Of a DNA stretch of 64,000 nucleotides, positions 9,761 through 18,219 are shown piece by piece. The translations under genes were made by a program, and so were the position numbers. Origin of the DNA: Vibrio alfacsensis (GTDB lineage: Bacteria > Pseudomonadota > Gammaproteobacteria > Enterobacterales > Vibrionaceae). The notes beneath the pieces were generated by a model. That model was not told the origin of the DNA. It made no database searches and saw only the letters and a program-made list of their open reading frames with translations. Positions within the stretch are counted from its first letter, which is position 1. Every line of letters begins with the position of its first letter. The DNA lies in the NCBI RefSeq assembly GCF_003544875.1, contig NZ_CP032094.1, positions 496,001-560,000 of the forward strand, written 5' to 3'.

Positions 9761-9948
9761 AATAAAACCTCAGCAAATGTTAGGAGCAGATTATAGCGCT
9801 TACTACGCATAACGAAAGGGTTTCGCATAATACTCGGTTGATCATTCTCAATAAAAACTCAACTATTGTTGAATGTACTCAAATAAATTAAGTTAGGCAC
9901 AATATTATCAGAACACGTTAGTCATTGTTGTGGTGATTTGTTGCTGTT

Positions 9949-10350
9949 TTATCTGATGTGTTTCTTTGTGCAGTCGAAACGCATCCAACCATGTTTTTTG
10001 GATTCATAGATTGAGATAGTTGGTTCAGGGAATTCCTGACCATGAAACAAACCCATTGGAATCACAACGTCTTCAGGGAAATCAGAAAGCACTAGTCGCA
10101 TGGTCGTGCCGCACGCAGGGCAGAACTCGTATTGAACTTGATTACCAGTATTACTGATACGGGAATAGCGAATGACGTCGCCATCTAAGATAACCCGGTC
10201 TTTGTGAAACCGTGCTTGAACACCAAATACGCTTCCGGTACGTTTTTGGCAATCAAAACAATGGCAGATCGAAGTGTTAATGGGTTCTGCTGTACAACGT
10301 ATTTGAACCAAGCCACAGACACAATCGCATGTGTGGGTGATTTTTGTCAT
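9949..10350 (-). CDS. GFA family (CENP-V/glutathione-dependent formaldehyde-activating enzyme domain) protein
   Basis: 133 aa, the full length of the single-domain family. Zinc ligands are visible: CDCVCG near residue 10, CHCFDC about residue 30, and CPACGT about residue 95. These bind two zinc ions in the beta-tent fold. Proteins of this family are named for glutathione-dependent formaldehyde capture, but most members have no proven activity, so only the fold is claimed. Stand-alone gene. Confidence 0.9.
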   Translation of the reverse strand: MTKITHTCDCVCGLVQIRCTAEPINTSICHCFDCQKRTGSVFGVQARFHKDRVILDGDVIRYSRISNTGNQVQYEFCPACGTTMRLVLSDFPEDVVIPMGLFHGQEFPEPTISIYESKKHGWMRFDCTKKHIR

Positions 10351-10520
10351 TGTTATTACCTATTTTGGTTACTCACGTTCTGGCATATCGCATATAAATA
10401 CAGTTTAGTTTAATTTTGAAACACTTGAATTAACGTGCCGCTCATCGGGTTGCGGTCTTTGTGCGTAAGTTAGTATATACTCGGCCCTAATTAAGAGAAC
10501 AGGAACGCAAGGAAGTCTTC

Positions 10521-11150
10521 ATGGCTCGTAAGAAAATTCTACCCATTCCACTTATTCTTCTTATTCCAATCGTATTGTTAGCGGTGGTGATTATCGCGGG
10601 AATCTACCGCTTTAGCCTATCTGATGATGAAATCATGGCTAAGTTTCCGCAACCTCAAGCTCAATCCAATGCAATCGTATCCCAAGTCTTGGGGATTCAG
10701 TCGCGAAATCCATGGACAGTTCAAGTTCCTGAACAAAGCGCGGTGACTTTTCTTGATGAGTGGGATAAGGAACATGGTTTCCTTAAAGGGCAATACGATT
10801 CAGGGGCGACAAGAGGAGAGGTTCTCGTTCCTACAGCATTTATTTCGCAGCGAAAAATAGGTGATACGCCTTGGGTTGTTGCACCTTTGATTGTTACCAC
10901 TCAAGGGTCAGGTGCCTTTTATTACTTAGGTTTGTTTAAATTTGACTCAGTGCCAAGTCGCGTTGTTCTTCTTAATAGTGTTTTCCTTGGAGATCGAATT
11001 AAGATGGCTTCATTAGAGTGGGAGACTGATACGCAAATTTCACTTTCATATCTTCAACATGGTGAAAATCAAGCGATGGCAGAACAACCAAATCAATTGA
11101 TGACAGTAGAGATAAAGCGCATAGATAACGATCTTCTTATGCAACAGTAA
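10521..11150 (+). CDS. Conserved hypothetical protein with one N-terminal membrane anchor
   Basis: 209 aa. Residues 5-30 form one strong hydrophobic segment; the remainder looks like a mixed alpha/beta periplasmic domain without Cys pairs or known catalytic motifs. Not recognised. It sits 124 bp before a cell-wall endopeptidase gene on the same strand; I recall the same pairing around shyA in V. cholerae, which suggests, but does not prove, an envelope role. ATG at 10521 has an AGGAA-type ribosome binding site upstream. Confidence 0.75.
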   Translation: MARKKILPIPLILLIPIVLLAVVIIAGIYRFSLSDDEIMAKFPQPQAQSNAIVSQVLGIQSRNPWTVQVPEQSAVTFLDEWDKEHGFLKGQYDSGATRGEVLVPTAFISQRKIGDTPWVVAPLIVTTQGSGAFYYLGLFKFDSVPSRVVLLNSVFLGDRIKMASLEWETDTQISLSYLQHGENQAMAEQPNQLMTVEIKRIDNDLLMQQ

Positions 11151-11274
11151 TTGAATTTTTTCGGCTTATGTAAAAAATCGGTATTTTCTGCGCTAGATCG
11201 CACAATTTTCTAGTGATTTCTTATTTTGGAATGAATAAGCTATCAACCTTACAAAAAAGGAGATAGTAATTCCC

Positions 11275-12561
11275 GTGTCTACAAATGAAATTACAGCAAA
11301 ACGGTTGCCGAACCTGACGAGTCGTAAAGCGCTGCTGTTGTACTCCTTGCCCGTTTTAGTAGCGATTGGTATTTCTCACTCTCTTCAAGAGTCTTCACTA
11401 ACGAAAACGATCGCTCTTAACCTGCCTGAGTCGCAGGTTGTTGAAAAAATTCTTGATGCGAAAATGACCGACGTCGTTTCGCCCCCAAATTTCGAATATC
11501 AAATCCAAGCTGGTGATAACTTGAGCACCATTTTCAGTCAATTGGGCTTTGGTTACAGTTCACTGATGAAAGTGATGGAAACGGATTTGAACTTCCTCGC
11601 TTTAGATACATTAAAACCTGGCAACACCTTGCGTTTTTGGCGTGATGAATCAACTGGTGAGCTGGATAAAATGGAACTGCAGTTTTCCATTGCGGATAAA
11701 GCAGTCTACCAGCGTAATAGTGATGGTAGTTATGATTACTCTGATATATCAATCCCTGGTGTTTGGCATCAAGAGCCTTTGGTCGGCGTTGTGCATGGCA
11801 GCTTTTCATCGTCAGCCTATCGGTTAGGCCTGACGAATGCAGAAATCAGCCAAGTGGTCAATTTATTGAAAGAACAGGTTAACTTCGCCAAAGACCTACG
11901 TGCGGGTGACCGTTTTGAAGTTGTTCGCCGCGCTCAATCCATTGATGGGGTAGATACAGGTAAGAACGAAATTGAAGCGATTAAGATTTATAATCGAGGT
12001 CGTGAAATTACCGCTTATCTTCATAGCAATGGGCAGTTTTACAACGCTAAAGGGGAAAGCCTTCAACGGGCGTTCCAGCGTTACCCTGTTAGTAAAGGTT
12101 GGCGCTTGAGTTCTGGTTTCAATCCAAAACGCCTTCATCCTGTTACCGGCCGAGTAGCACCGCATAACGGCACTGACTGGGCTGTTCCGGTTGGTACACC
12201 AGTTGAGGCAACAGGGGACGGGACGGTGATCATGACTCGTAAACACCCATATGCGGGGAACTACGTTGTTATCGAGCACGGCAATAAATACAAAACACGT
12301 TACCTCCACCTGAGCAAGATTTTAGTCAAGAAAGGCCAGAAAGTGTCCCGTGGGCAGCGCATTGGTTTGTCAGGGAAAACCGGTCGAGTGACGGGCCCTC
12401 ACCTTCATTATGAGTTGATCGAATATGGTCGTCCGGTGAATGCTATGCGTGCGAATATTCCAATGGCTAGCTCAGTTCCTAAGAAAGAAATGTCCAGCTT
12501 TATTGCTAAGCGTGATGAAATGGATCGTTTACTTAAAGAACAAGAAAAAGCAGTGCTATAA
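11275..12561 (+). CDS. shyA: M23 family murein DD-endopeptidase, ShyA/MepM-like
   Basis: 428 aa. An N-terminal signal-anchor (about 19-36) is followed by a LysM-like domain (YQIQAGDNLSTIFSQLG), a central domain, and the C-terminal LytM/M23 peptidase with zinc ligands in HNGTDWA and HLHYE and a further conserved histidine in RYLHL. These enzymes cleave peptide crosslinks in peptidoglycan so the cell wall can expand; V. cholerae ShyA is the best-studied relative. The start is GTG 11275 behind a strong AAGGAG site. Assignment to ShyA rather than the paralogue ShyB rests on length and domain layout. Confidence 0.85.
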   Translation: MSTNEITAKRLPNLTSRKALLLYSLPVLVAIGISHSLQESSLTKTIALNLPESQVVEKILDAKMTDVVSPPNFEYQIQAGDNLSTIFSQLGFGYSSLMKVMETDLNFLALDTLKPGNTLRFWRDESTGELDKMELQFSIADKAVYQRNSDGSYDYSDISIPGVWHQEPLVGVVHGSFSSSAYRLGLTNAEISQVVNLLKEQVNFAKDLRAGDRFEVVRRAQSIDGVDTGKNEIEAIKIYNRGREITAYLHSNGQFYNAKGESLQRAFQRYPVSKGWRLSSGFNPKRLHPVTGRVAPHNGTDWAVPVGTPVEATGDGTVIMTRKHPYAGNYVVIEHGNKYKTRYLHLSKILVKKGQKVSRGQRIGLSGKTGRVTGPHLHYELIEYGRPVNAMRANIPMASSVPKKEMSSFIAKRDEMDRLLKEQEKAVL

Positions 12562-12595
12562 AACGAGGTTAAATACCTCCAACAATAAAAGTATT

Positions 12596-12624
12596 AAGAC
12601 CAAACTATGTTTGGTCTTTTTTTT
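12596..12624 (+). terminator. Rho-independent terminator after the M23 peptidase gene
   Basis: Perfect stem AAGACCAAAC/GTTTGGTCTT with TAT loop and a run of T residues. Confidence 0.92.
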
Positions 12625-12833
12625 GTTCTTAACGTGCCGTGAGCTACCATTCTGTTATGAGGGCAGCGCAAGCAGAATAAATATATGGTAGAGGTTGAAT
12701 CTGCTTGCAAAGGAGGGGCTCTCCTTTCTAAAATGCGCACCCAATTACGCTATCTCTTATACTGACATGCACACTTATTTACGTACATGTGAAGTATGAA
12801 ATAGGTAACATCCGTTAATCGTTAGGTGAAATC

Positions 12834-13181
12834 ATGCAACAAAACGAATTTGAAGCACTACTTAAAGAAATTGGCCAGCAAGAAAATCTACCAAAGGCTC
12901 TTGAACTTCTAAAAGCATCAGAAGAGGAAGAAGTAGCACAAGCAGCGGAATCGCTTACCGGTCAATTTGGTCTCGCTGAAGTTGATGGTGAAAAGCGTAT
13001 TTACCACATCACTGTACATCAAGACGAATCAGGTGAAGAGCAAGAGTTCGTTGAGCACGTGATGAATGAAGGTGATCATTTGATCAAGTTTGCCGCTTGG
13101 TTCTTCGAGACATTCTTTGAAATCAAACAGAAAGACACCTACCAAGCTGCTGGTAAGACATACCAACAACCTAAACGTTAA
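12834..13181 (+). CDS. Conserved hypothetical acidic protein
   Basis: 115 aa, acidic N-terminal two thirds rich in Glu, with a final amphipathic region FAAWFFETFFEIKQKDTYQ. No signal peptide, membrane segment or known motif; probably a soluble cytoplasmic protein. Codon use is like that of its neighbours, and the ORF is complete. Function unknown. It is followed by the HexR-type site of the next small gene. Confidence 0.75.
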   Translation: MQQNEFEALLKEIGQQENLPKALELLKASEEEEVAQAAESLTGQFGLAEVDGEKRIYHITVHQDESGEEQEFVEHVMNEGDHLIKFAAWFFETFFEIKQKDTYQAAGKTYQQPKR

Positions 13182-13213
13182 TCATGAAGATTATTCGCTA
13201 AGATAAAATATTT

Positions 13214-13228
13214 TGTAATTAAATTACA
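13214..13228. promoter_or_regulatory. HexR-consensus operator
   Basis: TGTAATTAAATTACA matches the published gammaproteobacterial HexR consensus (TGTAAT-WWW-ATTACA) at every position. HexR senses the Entner-Doudoroff intermediate KDPG and controls central carbon genes. The site lies upstream of the candidate -35 of the following small gene, a placement more typical of activation than repression. Confidence 0.65.
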
Positions 13229-13248
13229 TTAATTATGTGACTTAGATC

Positions 13249-13276
13249 TTGTTATTGGCTTATTGTGGTGTAAAAT
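13249..13276 (+). promoter_or_regulatory. Candidate promoter of the small gene at 13315
   Basis: TTGTTA, 16 bp, TAAAAT; predicted transcription start near 13283. A second short dyad, TGTAAAATTACA (13269-13280), overlaps the -10 element. Confidence 0.45.
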
Positions 13277-13314
13277 TACAACATTACCAGTTGACGACTT
13301 CTTAGGAGAAGATC

Positions 13315-13431
13315 ATGGGTTACGAACTAGGTGGTATCTACATCGGTCAAATGATCGGTAAAGAAGCCATGCACAAAGCGCTTTACGGTAAAACTAAGAA
13401 AAGAAACCTTCTTTGTTTGCGCGAATTGTGA
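13315..13431 (+). CDS. Small protein of 38 aa (or 41 aa if a base is missing)
   Basis: ATG at 13315 follows a near-perfect AGGAGA ribosome binding site, and a clear terminator follows the gene, so expression is likely. The start GGIYIGQMIGKEAMHKALYGK is glycine-patterned, then basic. Not a known family to me. One A added to the run at 13399-13402 would change the tail to KKKKPSLFARIVKN and end at 13439, giving 41 aa; given similar losses elsewhere in the window, both ends must be considered. The HexR-type site upstream links it to carbon metabolism. Confidence 0.65.
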   Translation: MGYELGGIYIGQMIGKEAMHKALYGKTKKRNLLCLREL

Positions 13432-13451
13432 AAAATTAGCGAATTAATACG

Positions 13452-13481
13452 AAAAGCCCTGACATTAAAATCAGGGCTTTT
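13452..13481. terminator. Bidirectional terminator between the small gene and the glutaredoxin gene
   Basis: Perfect stem AAAAGCCCTGA/TCAGGGCTTTT with an 8-nt loop, A/T runs on both sides. Confidence 0.88.
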
Positions 13482-13527
13482 GCTATTTAATCTCAACTCG
13501 TGTACTTAAATCTGTTGTCTATCAAAA

Positions 13528-14142
13528 CTACGCTGATTGGTTTGGGATTGTAAGAACATTATCAGGCACTTTATCGAGCCCTTGTTCCTCTAACCACTTT
13601 TCTAAGTTGTCTGCGCCACCAATGTATTTGCCCTCCAACCAAATCTGAGGCACGGTTACTGGCGTCTTTTCTCCAATAATTGCTTTTACTTCTGGTATCA
13701 TTCGATAAAGCGCTGCACTCTCTTTAACGACATCATGATATTGGTACTCTATTCCGGTTTTATCCAACAAGCTTTTCGCTTTCACACAATAGGGGCAGGT
13801 GGCTTTGCCATATACGATATTGCCCTTGAGTTGATCTCTATTCGCCCATTGAGCAATCACAGATTGCACCAATAAACCTCGGTTTAGCGCTTCCCCTTGG
13901 CTGATGACTTTCCCCTCGACCACTAGAATAGGAGCGTGCCAAGCACCAAGCTTTAGAGGCTCCCACCAATGTGATAGCCAATCTTTTACTTCTAATTCTA
14001 CAGGAACATCGGCCAACTCATTCTCAAAGGTATCCGTTAAAATATCTTTCGTGAGCGTACATTCGCCACACGGGATGTTGACTTTGAACGGCCCCCAACT
14101 GCCTGCCCAGCGATATAGTGTAATTTTGATTGGCTGCGCCAT
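13528..14142 (-). CDS. Glutaredoxin-domain protein with an N-terminal thioredoxin-fold-like domain
   Basis: 204 aa. Residues about 105-190 are a classical glutaredoxin: IVYGKATCPYCVKAKSLLD with the CPYC redox centre, TVPQIWLEGKYIGGADNLE with the cis-proline and glutathione-binding segments. Residues 1-100 have a second motif, CGEC (about 24-27), and the strand pattern of another thioredoxin-like domain. The protein could act as a glutathione-dependent disulfide reductase with its own partner domain. Cytoplasmic; no signal peptide. Single gene. Confidence 0.82.
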   Translation of the reverse strand: MAQPIKITLYRWAGSWGPFKVNIPCGECTLTKDILTDTFENELADVPVELEVKDWLSHWWEPLKLGAWHAPILVVEGKVISQGEALNRGLLVQSVIAQWANRDQLKGNIVYGKATCPYCVKAKSLLDKTGIEYQYHDVVKESAALYRMIPEVKAIIGEKTPVTVPQIWLEGKYIGGADNLEKWLEEQGLDKVPDNVLTIPNQSA

Positions 14143-14199
14143 AAGGTTATCCTCATCTTCTTCCTTGAAAATATAGAACTTAAAACGAATAGATTTCTT

Positions 14200-15075
14200 T
14201 CAAGTTATTTTTCTTTTTGCTTCCCAGTGCGTAATGAATGCAATCGAAGCAATAATGATTGCCGCACCCAACCAGAGTCGGCCTGGTGGAACCCATCCAA
14301 AGACTAACCAACCAGCAAAGACATTTAATGGTAGTTTGGCATGATCAAATGGTTGGACAAATGATGCATCAGCTACCGCATAGGCTTTTACTATTGCCCA
14401 TTGCGCGAGCGCTGTCAGTGCACCGGCTAAAAGGAGAATCGCCCACACGTTCCAATCGCTTGGCATAGAGAAGGTTGGTAGTGCCAGTACAATATTAAAC
14501 GGGGTGATAAGCAGCAGCAGATAAACGACCATCGTTGAGGGGGGATCGTTCACCGACATTTTTTTTACCATCAGCGAATAGGCGGCCCAGAAAAAAGCCG
14601 CACCAACCGGTAATAATGTCGCCCAAGTAAAGGTGTCGGACCATGGCTCCAAGATGATCATGGCACCAATAAAACCAGTTATCGTTGCTATCCAACGTGC
14701 TTTGCCCACGTTTTCTTTTAATAGCAAACCTGATCCGATGGTTGCAAAAAGAGGGGAGGTCATGAGCAGTGCAATGCCTTGCCAAATTGGTACTGGATAC
14801 GCCAAAGCCCAGAGCCAAAGTTGAATACCGATAACGGACAGGAATATCCGGAATAGGTGCCAACCAAAGTGCTGTGTTTTTAACGATTTTCGAATCCCCA
14901 AGGTTCTGAGGTACGGTAAGATGGCAAACAACGCGATCGCATATTGGAATAGTGCAAAAGTTGTTGATGTGACGCCAAAGTGGATGCTCGCGATTTGGGC
15001 AAAGTTATTTACTATGGCGAATGCAACACCTGCAGCGAGCATCCAAGATGCGCCTTGAATAGGATGATGATTCAA
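14200..15075 (-). CDS. EamA/DMT superfamily transporter
   Basis: 291 aa with about ten hydrophobic segments in two EamA repeats, the standard layout of drug/metabolite exporters. No ATG exists in frame upstream of MNHHPIQ; the start is TTG at 15075 with a weak GGA site. The likely role is export of an amino acid or other small metabolite, but the substrate cannot be inferred. Upstream on the same strand is a short open frame followed by a terminator-like hairpin, a possible attenuator. Confidence 0.82.
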   Translation of the reverse strand: MNHHPIQGASWMLAAGVAFAIVNNFAQIASIHFGVTSTTFALFQYAIALFAILPYLRTLGIRKSLKTQHFGWHLFRIFLSVIGIQLWLWALAYPVPIWQGIALLMTSPLFATIGSGLLLKENVGKARWIATITGFIGAMIILEPWSDTFTWATLLPVGAAFFWAAYSLMVKKMSVNDPPSTMVVYLLLLITPFNIVLALPTFSMPSDWNVWAILLLAGALTALAQWAIVKAYAVADASFVQPFDHAKLPLNVFAGWLVFGWVPPGRLWLGAAIIIASIAFITHWEAKRKIT

Positions 15076-15136
15076 TTGGACATGTCCGTGATTTTATGTT
15101 GGCCGAATCATACGTTCTTCTGTATAGGTAGCCAAT

Positions 15137-15161
15137 AAAAAAATGCCTCCCGAAAAGGAGG
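15137..15161 (-). terminator. Terminator or attenuator hairpin before the EamA gene
   Basis: GCCTCC-cgaaaa-GGAGGC stem; on the minus strand it is followed by seven U residues. It ends about 62 bp before the EamA start, downstream of a 25-aa open frame, so it would stop transcription into the transporter gene. Confidence 0.75.
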
Positions 15162-15187
15162 CGACAATACCAATTAAAAGGACGTGT

Positions 15188-15265
15188 CTACCAGATGGGA
15201 CACTGAACGAGAAGCACAAACGCTGCCATGCATTTGCCATTAGTAATAAGCAGCTTGCGTGCCAT
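15188..15265 (-). CDS. Possible 25-aa leader peptide
   Basis: ATG at 15265 with an AGG site nearby opens a 25-aa frame ending at 15188, with a VLLV run near its end, 27 bp before the strong terminator hairpin. Position is that of a leader peptide controlling an attenuator, but there is no long run of one amino acid to name the effector. It could equally be part of a small untranslated RNA. Confidence 0.3.
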   Translation of the reverse strand: MARKLLITNGKCMAAFVLLVQCPIW

Positions 15266-15403
15266 TTTTTAACCTATTGATTTTATTAAATTGATAAGGC
15301 ATAAGGTTAACGGTGCCTAATAAATTGCACTATTGTTGGGAGCGATGGGTTAATTTTGTGCGTGATGAATCCCTATGATGACATCAGGGAGGGGCGCCAA
15401 ACA

Positions 15404-15438
15404 AAAAGGCCAATACGCTATGTATTGGCGTATTGGCC
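15404..15438 (-). terminator. Terminator after the minus-strand porin gene
   Basis: Stem GGCCAATACG/CGTATTGGCC; on the minus strand it is followed by U residues from the A-run 15404-15408. Confidence 0.8.
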
Positions 15439-15459
15439 ATGGATTGATTGTTAATGGAT

Positions 15460-16424
15460 TTAGAAATCGTAGCGGACACCAAGACGAAGAGTATCTTCCC
15501 CTTCTATAATCATGCCCTCGTCGTTTTTCTCTTCGTCAAGTTGGTTCATGTAGTAAGACAAATAGGTTCGGAAGTTACTGTTTAGTTTGTAGTAACCCAC
15601 GAGTTCGAAACCATCTACAGCGTCAAATTTTGCAGCGCCATTAGGATCGTTTTCCTGATAAGTGTAGAGGCCTGCGATAGTAAACTTATTGACTTTGTAG
15701 CTGGCAACGAGTTCGTATGCGGTGAAATCGACGGAATCATTGATTGCACCTTGCGAATACGTACCAGCTAAGTAAAGGCTATCAAATGAGTACGCAACAC
15801 CACCCAGGATTTGATCTTCAGAATTGTTTTTATCAACATCGCCACCAGAATAAGCTAGGCCCAGATCCAATCCCATAGGCAGGGAATAAAGTCCAGAGAT
15901 GCCATATTTGTCTTGGCTATCGCCCGAATTTGCTTGGTAAGTGGCTTGAACTTGCAATGCATCGAATTCGCCGCGGTAAGCAAAAACACTGTCTTGTTTA
16001 TCAGATGATGCATCAATGACTTGCTGTACCCCCGAGAACTCAGTGATATCGGTCATGTCTGAAATGATCACTGCTGCCATATCCTGACGACCAACAGAGA
16101 AATCACCGACCTCAGAGCCAACACCCGCGTACATGTAGCGGTTTTGAAATTCACTTTTCCCAGTTTTTTGTTCTGCTTCGTATACCCCAAATGCCGATAG
16201 ACCGTTACCAATGTCAGTTTTACCTTTGAGGTTTAAACGTGCACGAGACTTATCTTCCATCGAGCCGTCAACTTCTGCGCCACCCGAGCCAATGAAGTCA
16301 CCACGAAACTCTACGCGACCACCTAGTTTTAATTCTGTTCCGCCATCTTTATAAACGGTTGCTGCATAAGATGACGTTGATACCAATGCTGTAAGAATTG
16401 CAGTAGAAAGTGCTGCTTTTTCAT
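15460..16424 (-). CDS. Gram-negative porin (frameshift in the signal peptide)
   Basis: About 320 aa outer-membrane beta-barrel. Mature part has alternating strands, a start GTELKLGGRVEFRGDF, and the C-terminal barrel signal ending in LRLGVRYDF with terminal Phe. The natural start is ATG 16424; adding one A to the run at 16417-16421 gives MKKAALSTAILTALVSTSSYA, a textbook signal peptide, in frame. As printed, translation must start at an internal TTG (near 16386) without a full signal. Small-solute diffusion is the expected role. Divergent from another porin gene. Confidence 0.85.
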
Positions 16425-16973
16425 TTTTATTTACCCTATTTGTTATCGATGGGCTTTCTTGCCCGCTGTATTGATGACGCTTAAGGTAAACGGGAAAAAT
16501 GAAAGATAGATTCTATTAAGTTATGATTTTATTGCATTTTATTTCATTTTTGGTGCTAGGGTTTGTTATAGAAGAACTAGCAGGCCGAACTGTGTTCATT
16601 TTAGATTTTTATATCTCCGAATGTTTGATTTATTTGGAAAAGTTTGTGAACATATTTTTATGTACAAATTGTAATTCTTGCACAATGTTAATGTGATTAA
16701 CATTTGATTTTTAAATAAAAGCGCTCAATTAACGAGCTTGTTGTAAGTGGATGTTTCAGTTTTAGGTTTTGCCCCGGTTTGTTGCACGGATTTAGCGTGA
16801 AAACGTTTGCGCTGCTGATCTCATTTAGATTTTTTCACTCCGCAGTAGGGAACTATTGAAATAAAGTATCATGCAGTTGTTAAACAGAAGTGACTTCAGA
16901 TTGGCGCGAAATATGTGCCGCGGCGCTTTTGTATAAGACTGACGTATACACGAATAAATACATGGACTTTATA
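16425..16973. promoter_or_regulatory. Divergent intergenic region between two porin genes, with a perfect dyad
   Basis: About 550 bp, AT-rich. AATGTTAAT-GTG-ATTAACATT at 16684-16704 is a perfect interrupted palindrome with 9-bp arms, roughly midway between the porin starts, and is the best candidate for a shared operator. No gene was seen. The regulator is unknown; both porin genes could be controlled from this site. Confidence 0.5.
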
Positions 16974-18023
16974 ATGAATAAGAAATTCCTAGCAGCGGCT
17001 ATCGCAGCGGCTACTTTTGGTACTCAAGCAGTAGCAGTAGAACTATACAATAACGACGGCACAACATTCTCAGTTGGTGGCCACGTATCTGTAAACCTAA
17101 ATGGTTCAGAGCAAGGTGATACAGATGTGGGCACAAACTCACCACGTATCAACATCAATGCAACTCAAGACCTAGGCAATGGCTTCACTGCTGACGCTCG
17201 TGGTGAATGGGCACTTAATTACCTAGACGGTGGAGACAATTCATTCACAACTCGTCTTGGTTACCTAGGTTTAACTCACGATGTATACGGCCGCGCAGTC
17301 GGTGGTACTCAGTGGGCACCTTACTACGATGTAGCTGGCGTGGCTGATATGCCAATCGCGTTTGCGAACGATTTTATCTACAATGACCACGGTAACCTAG
17401 GTACTGGTCGTGCAGAGAAAATGCTTTCTTACCGCAATGCTATCGAGCTTGGTGAAGCAGGCAAGCTAGGCTTTGGTCTAGGTTGGCAAGGTGCGAAAGG
17501 TGATTTATCTGAAGGTGAAGTTCGTTATGACGATCGTTACCAATTAGCTCTATCTTACAGTGTTTTTGGCGCTAAGCTAGGTTACACTTACAACGGTGGT
17601 GATTTCCAAGATACCTCTAAATACATAGGTAAGAAATCAGCTGAATCTCATCTATTGTCAGCGGCTTACGGTTCTTACGGTAAAGGTCTTTACGTAGCGG
17701 CAGTTTTCGGCTCAAATGAAAACATGAACACGTTTGAGCGTGGCAATGCTAATGTTAAGATTGAAGAAAGTAATGCATACGAAGCTTTAATTGCTTACGC
17801 TCTTCCAAGCAGCCTAAACTTAAGCCTTAACTACGAAAAGGTTGAAGGTAAAGAGTACAAGCGTTTTGCTGAAAAGACGTACCGTGAAGAAATGGCTGTT
17901 CAAGCAGAATACAACTTCACTTCTAAGTTTGTTGGTTACGCAGGTTACCAATTCGATCTAAACGACTCGAACAACCGTGACACAGACAGCAAATGGGCAC
18001 TTGGTGCTCGTTACTACCTATAA
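16974..18023 (+). CDS. Gram-negative porin (OmpC/OmpT-like)
   Basis: 349 aa. MNKKFLAAAIAAATFGTQAVA is the signal peptide; the mature barrel begins VELYNNDGTTFSVGGHVSVNLNG and ends in KWALGARYYL with the strand pattern of trimeric porins. The start at 16974 is chosen because the upstream in-frame residues do not fit a signal peptide. Codon use is strongly biased (many GGT, CGT, AAC), as in highly expressed genes. Diffusion of small solutes; the closest Vibrio name cannot be fixed by eye. Followed by a strong terminator. Confidence 0.88.
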   Translation: MNKKFLAAAIAAATFGTQAVAVELYNNDGTTFSVGGHVSVNLNGSEQGDTDVGTNSPRININATQDLGNGFTADARGEWALNYLDGGDNSFTTRLGYLGLTHDVYGRAVGGTQWAPYYDVAGVADMPIAFANDFIYNDHGNLGTGRAEKMLSYRNAIELGEAGKLGFGLGWQGAKGDLSEGEVRYDDRYQLALSYSVFGAKLGYTYNGGDFQDTSKYIGKKSAESHLLSAAYGSYGKGLYVAAVFGSNENMNTFERGNANVKIEESNAYEALIAYALPSSLNLSLNYEKVEGKEYKRFAEKTYREEMAVQAEYNFTSKFVGYAGYQFDLNDSNNRDTDSKWALGARYYL

Positions 18024-18047
18024 TAGTAATTTGTCCTAGTTACTATC

Positions 18048-18073
18048 AAAGCCAGCCTCGTGCTGGCTTTTTT
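18048..18073 (+). terminator. Terminator after the plus-strand porin gene
   Basis: Stem AAAGCCAGC/GCTGGCTTT followed by further T residues. Confidence 0.9.
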
Positions 18074-18219
18074 CATATTTACACTCAGAGATTGTTCAGC
18101 TCTTAACACCCATTCAAAACGGGGTGGATATCTAATTTTTGCTTGCTGATAGGATGATCTAGTGTCCTGTCGTCAACGGTTTAGATTAAAATGACGTCTT
18201 TTGTTTGCAGGGAACGGCA

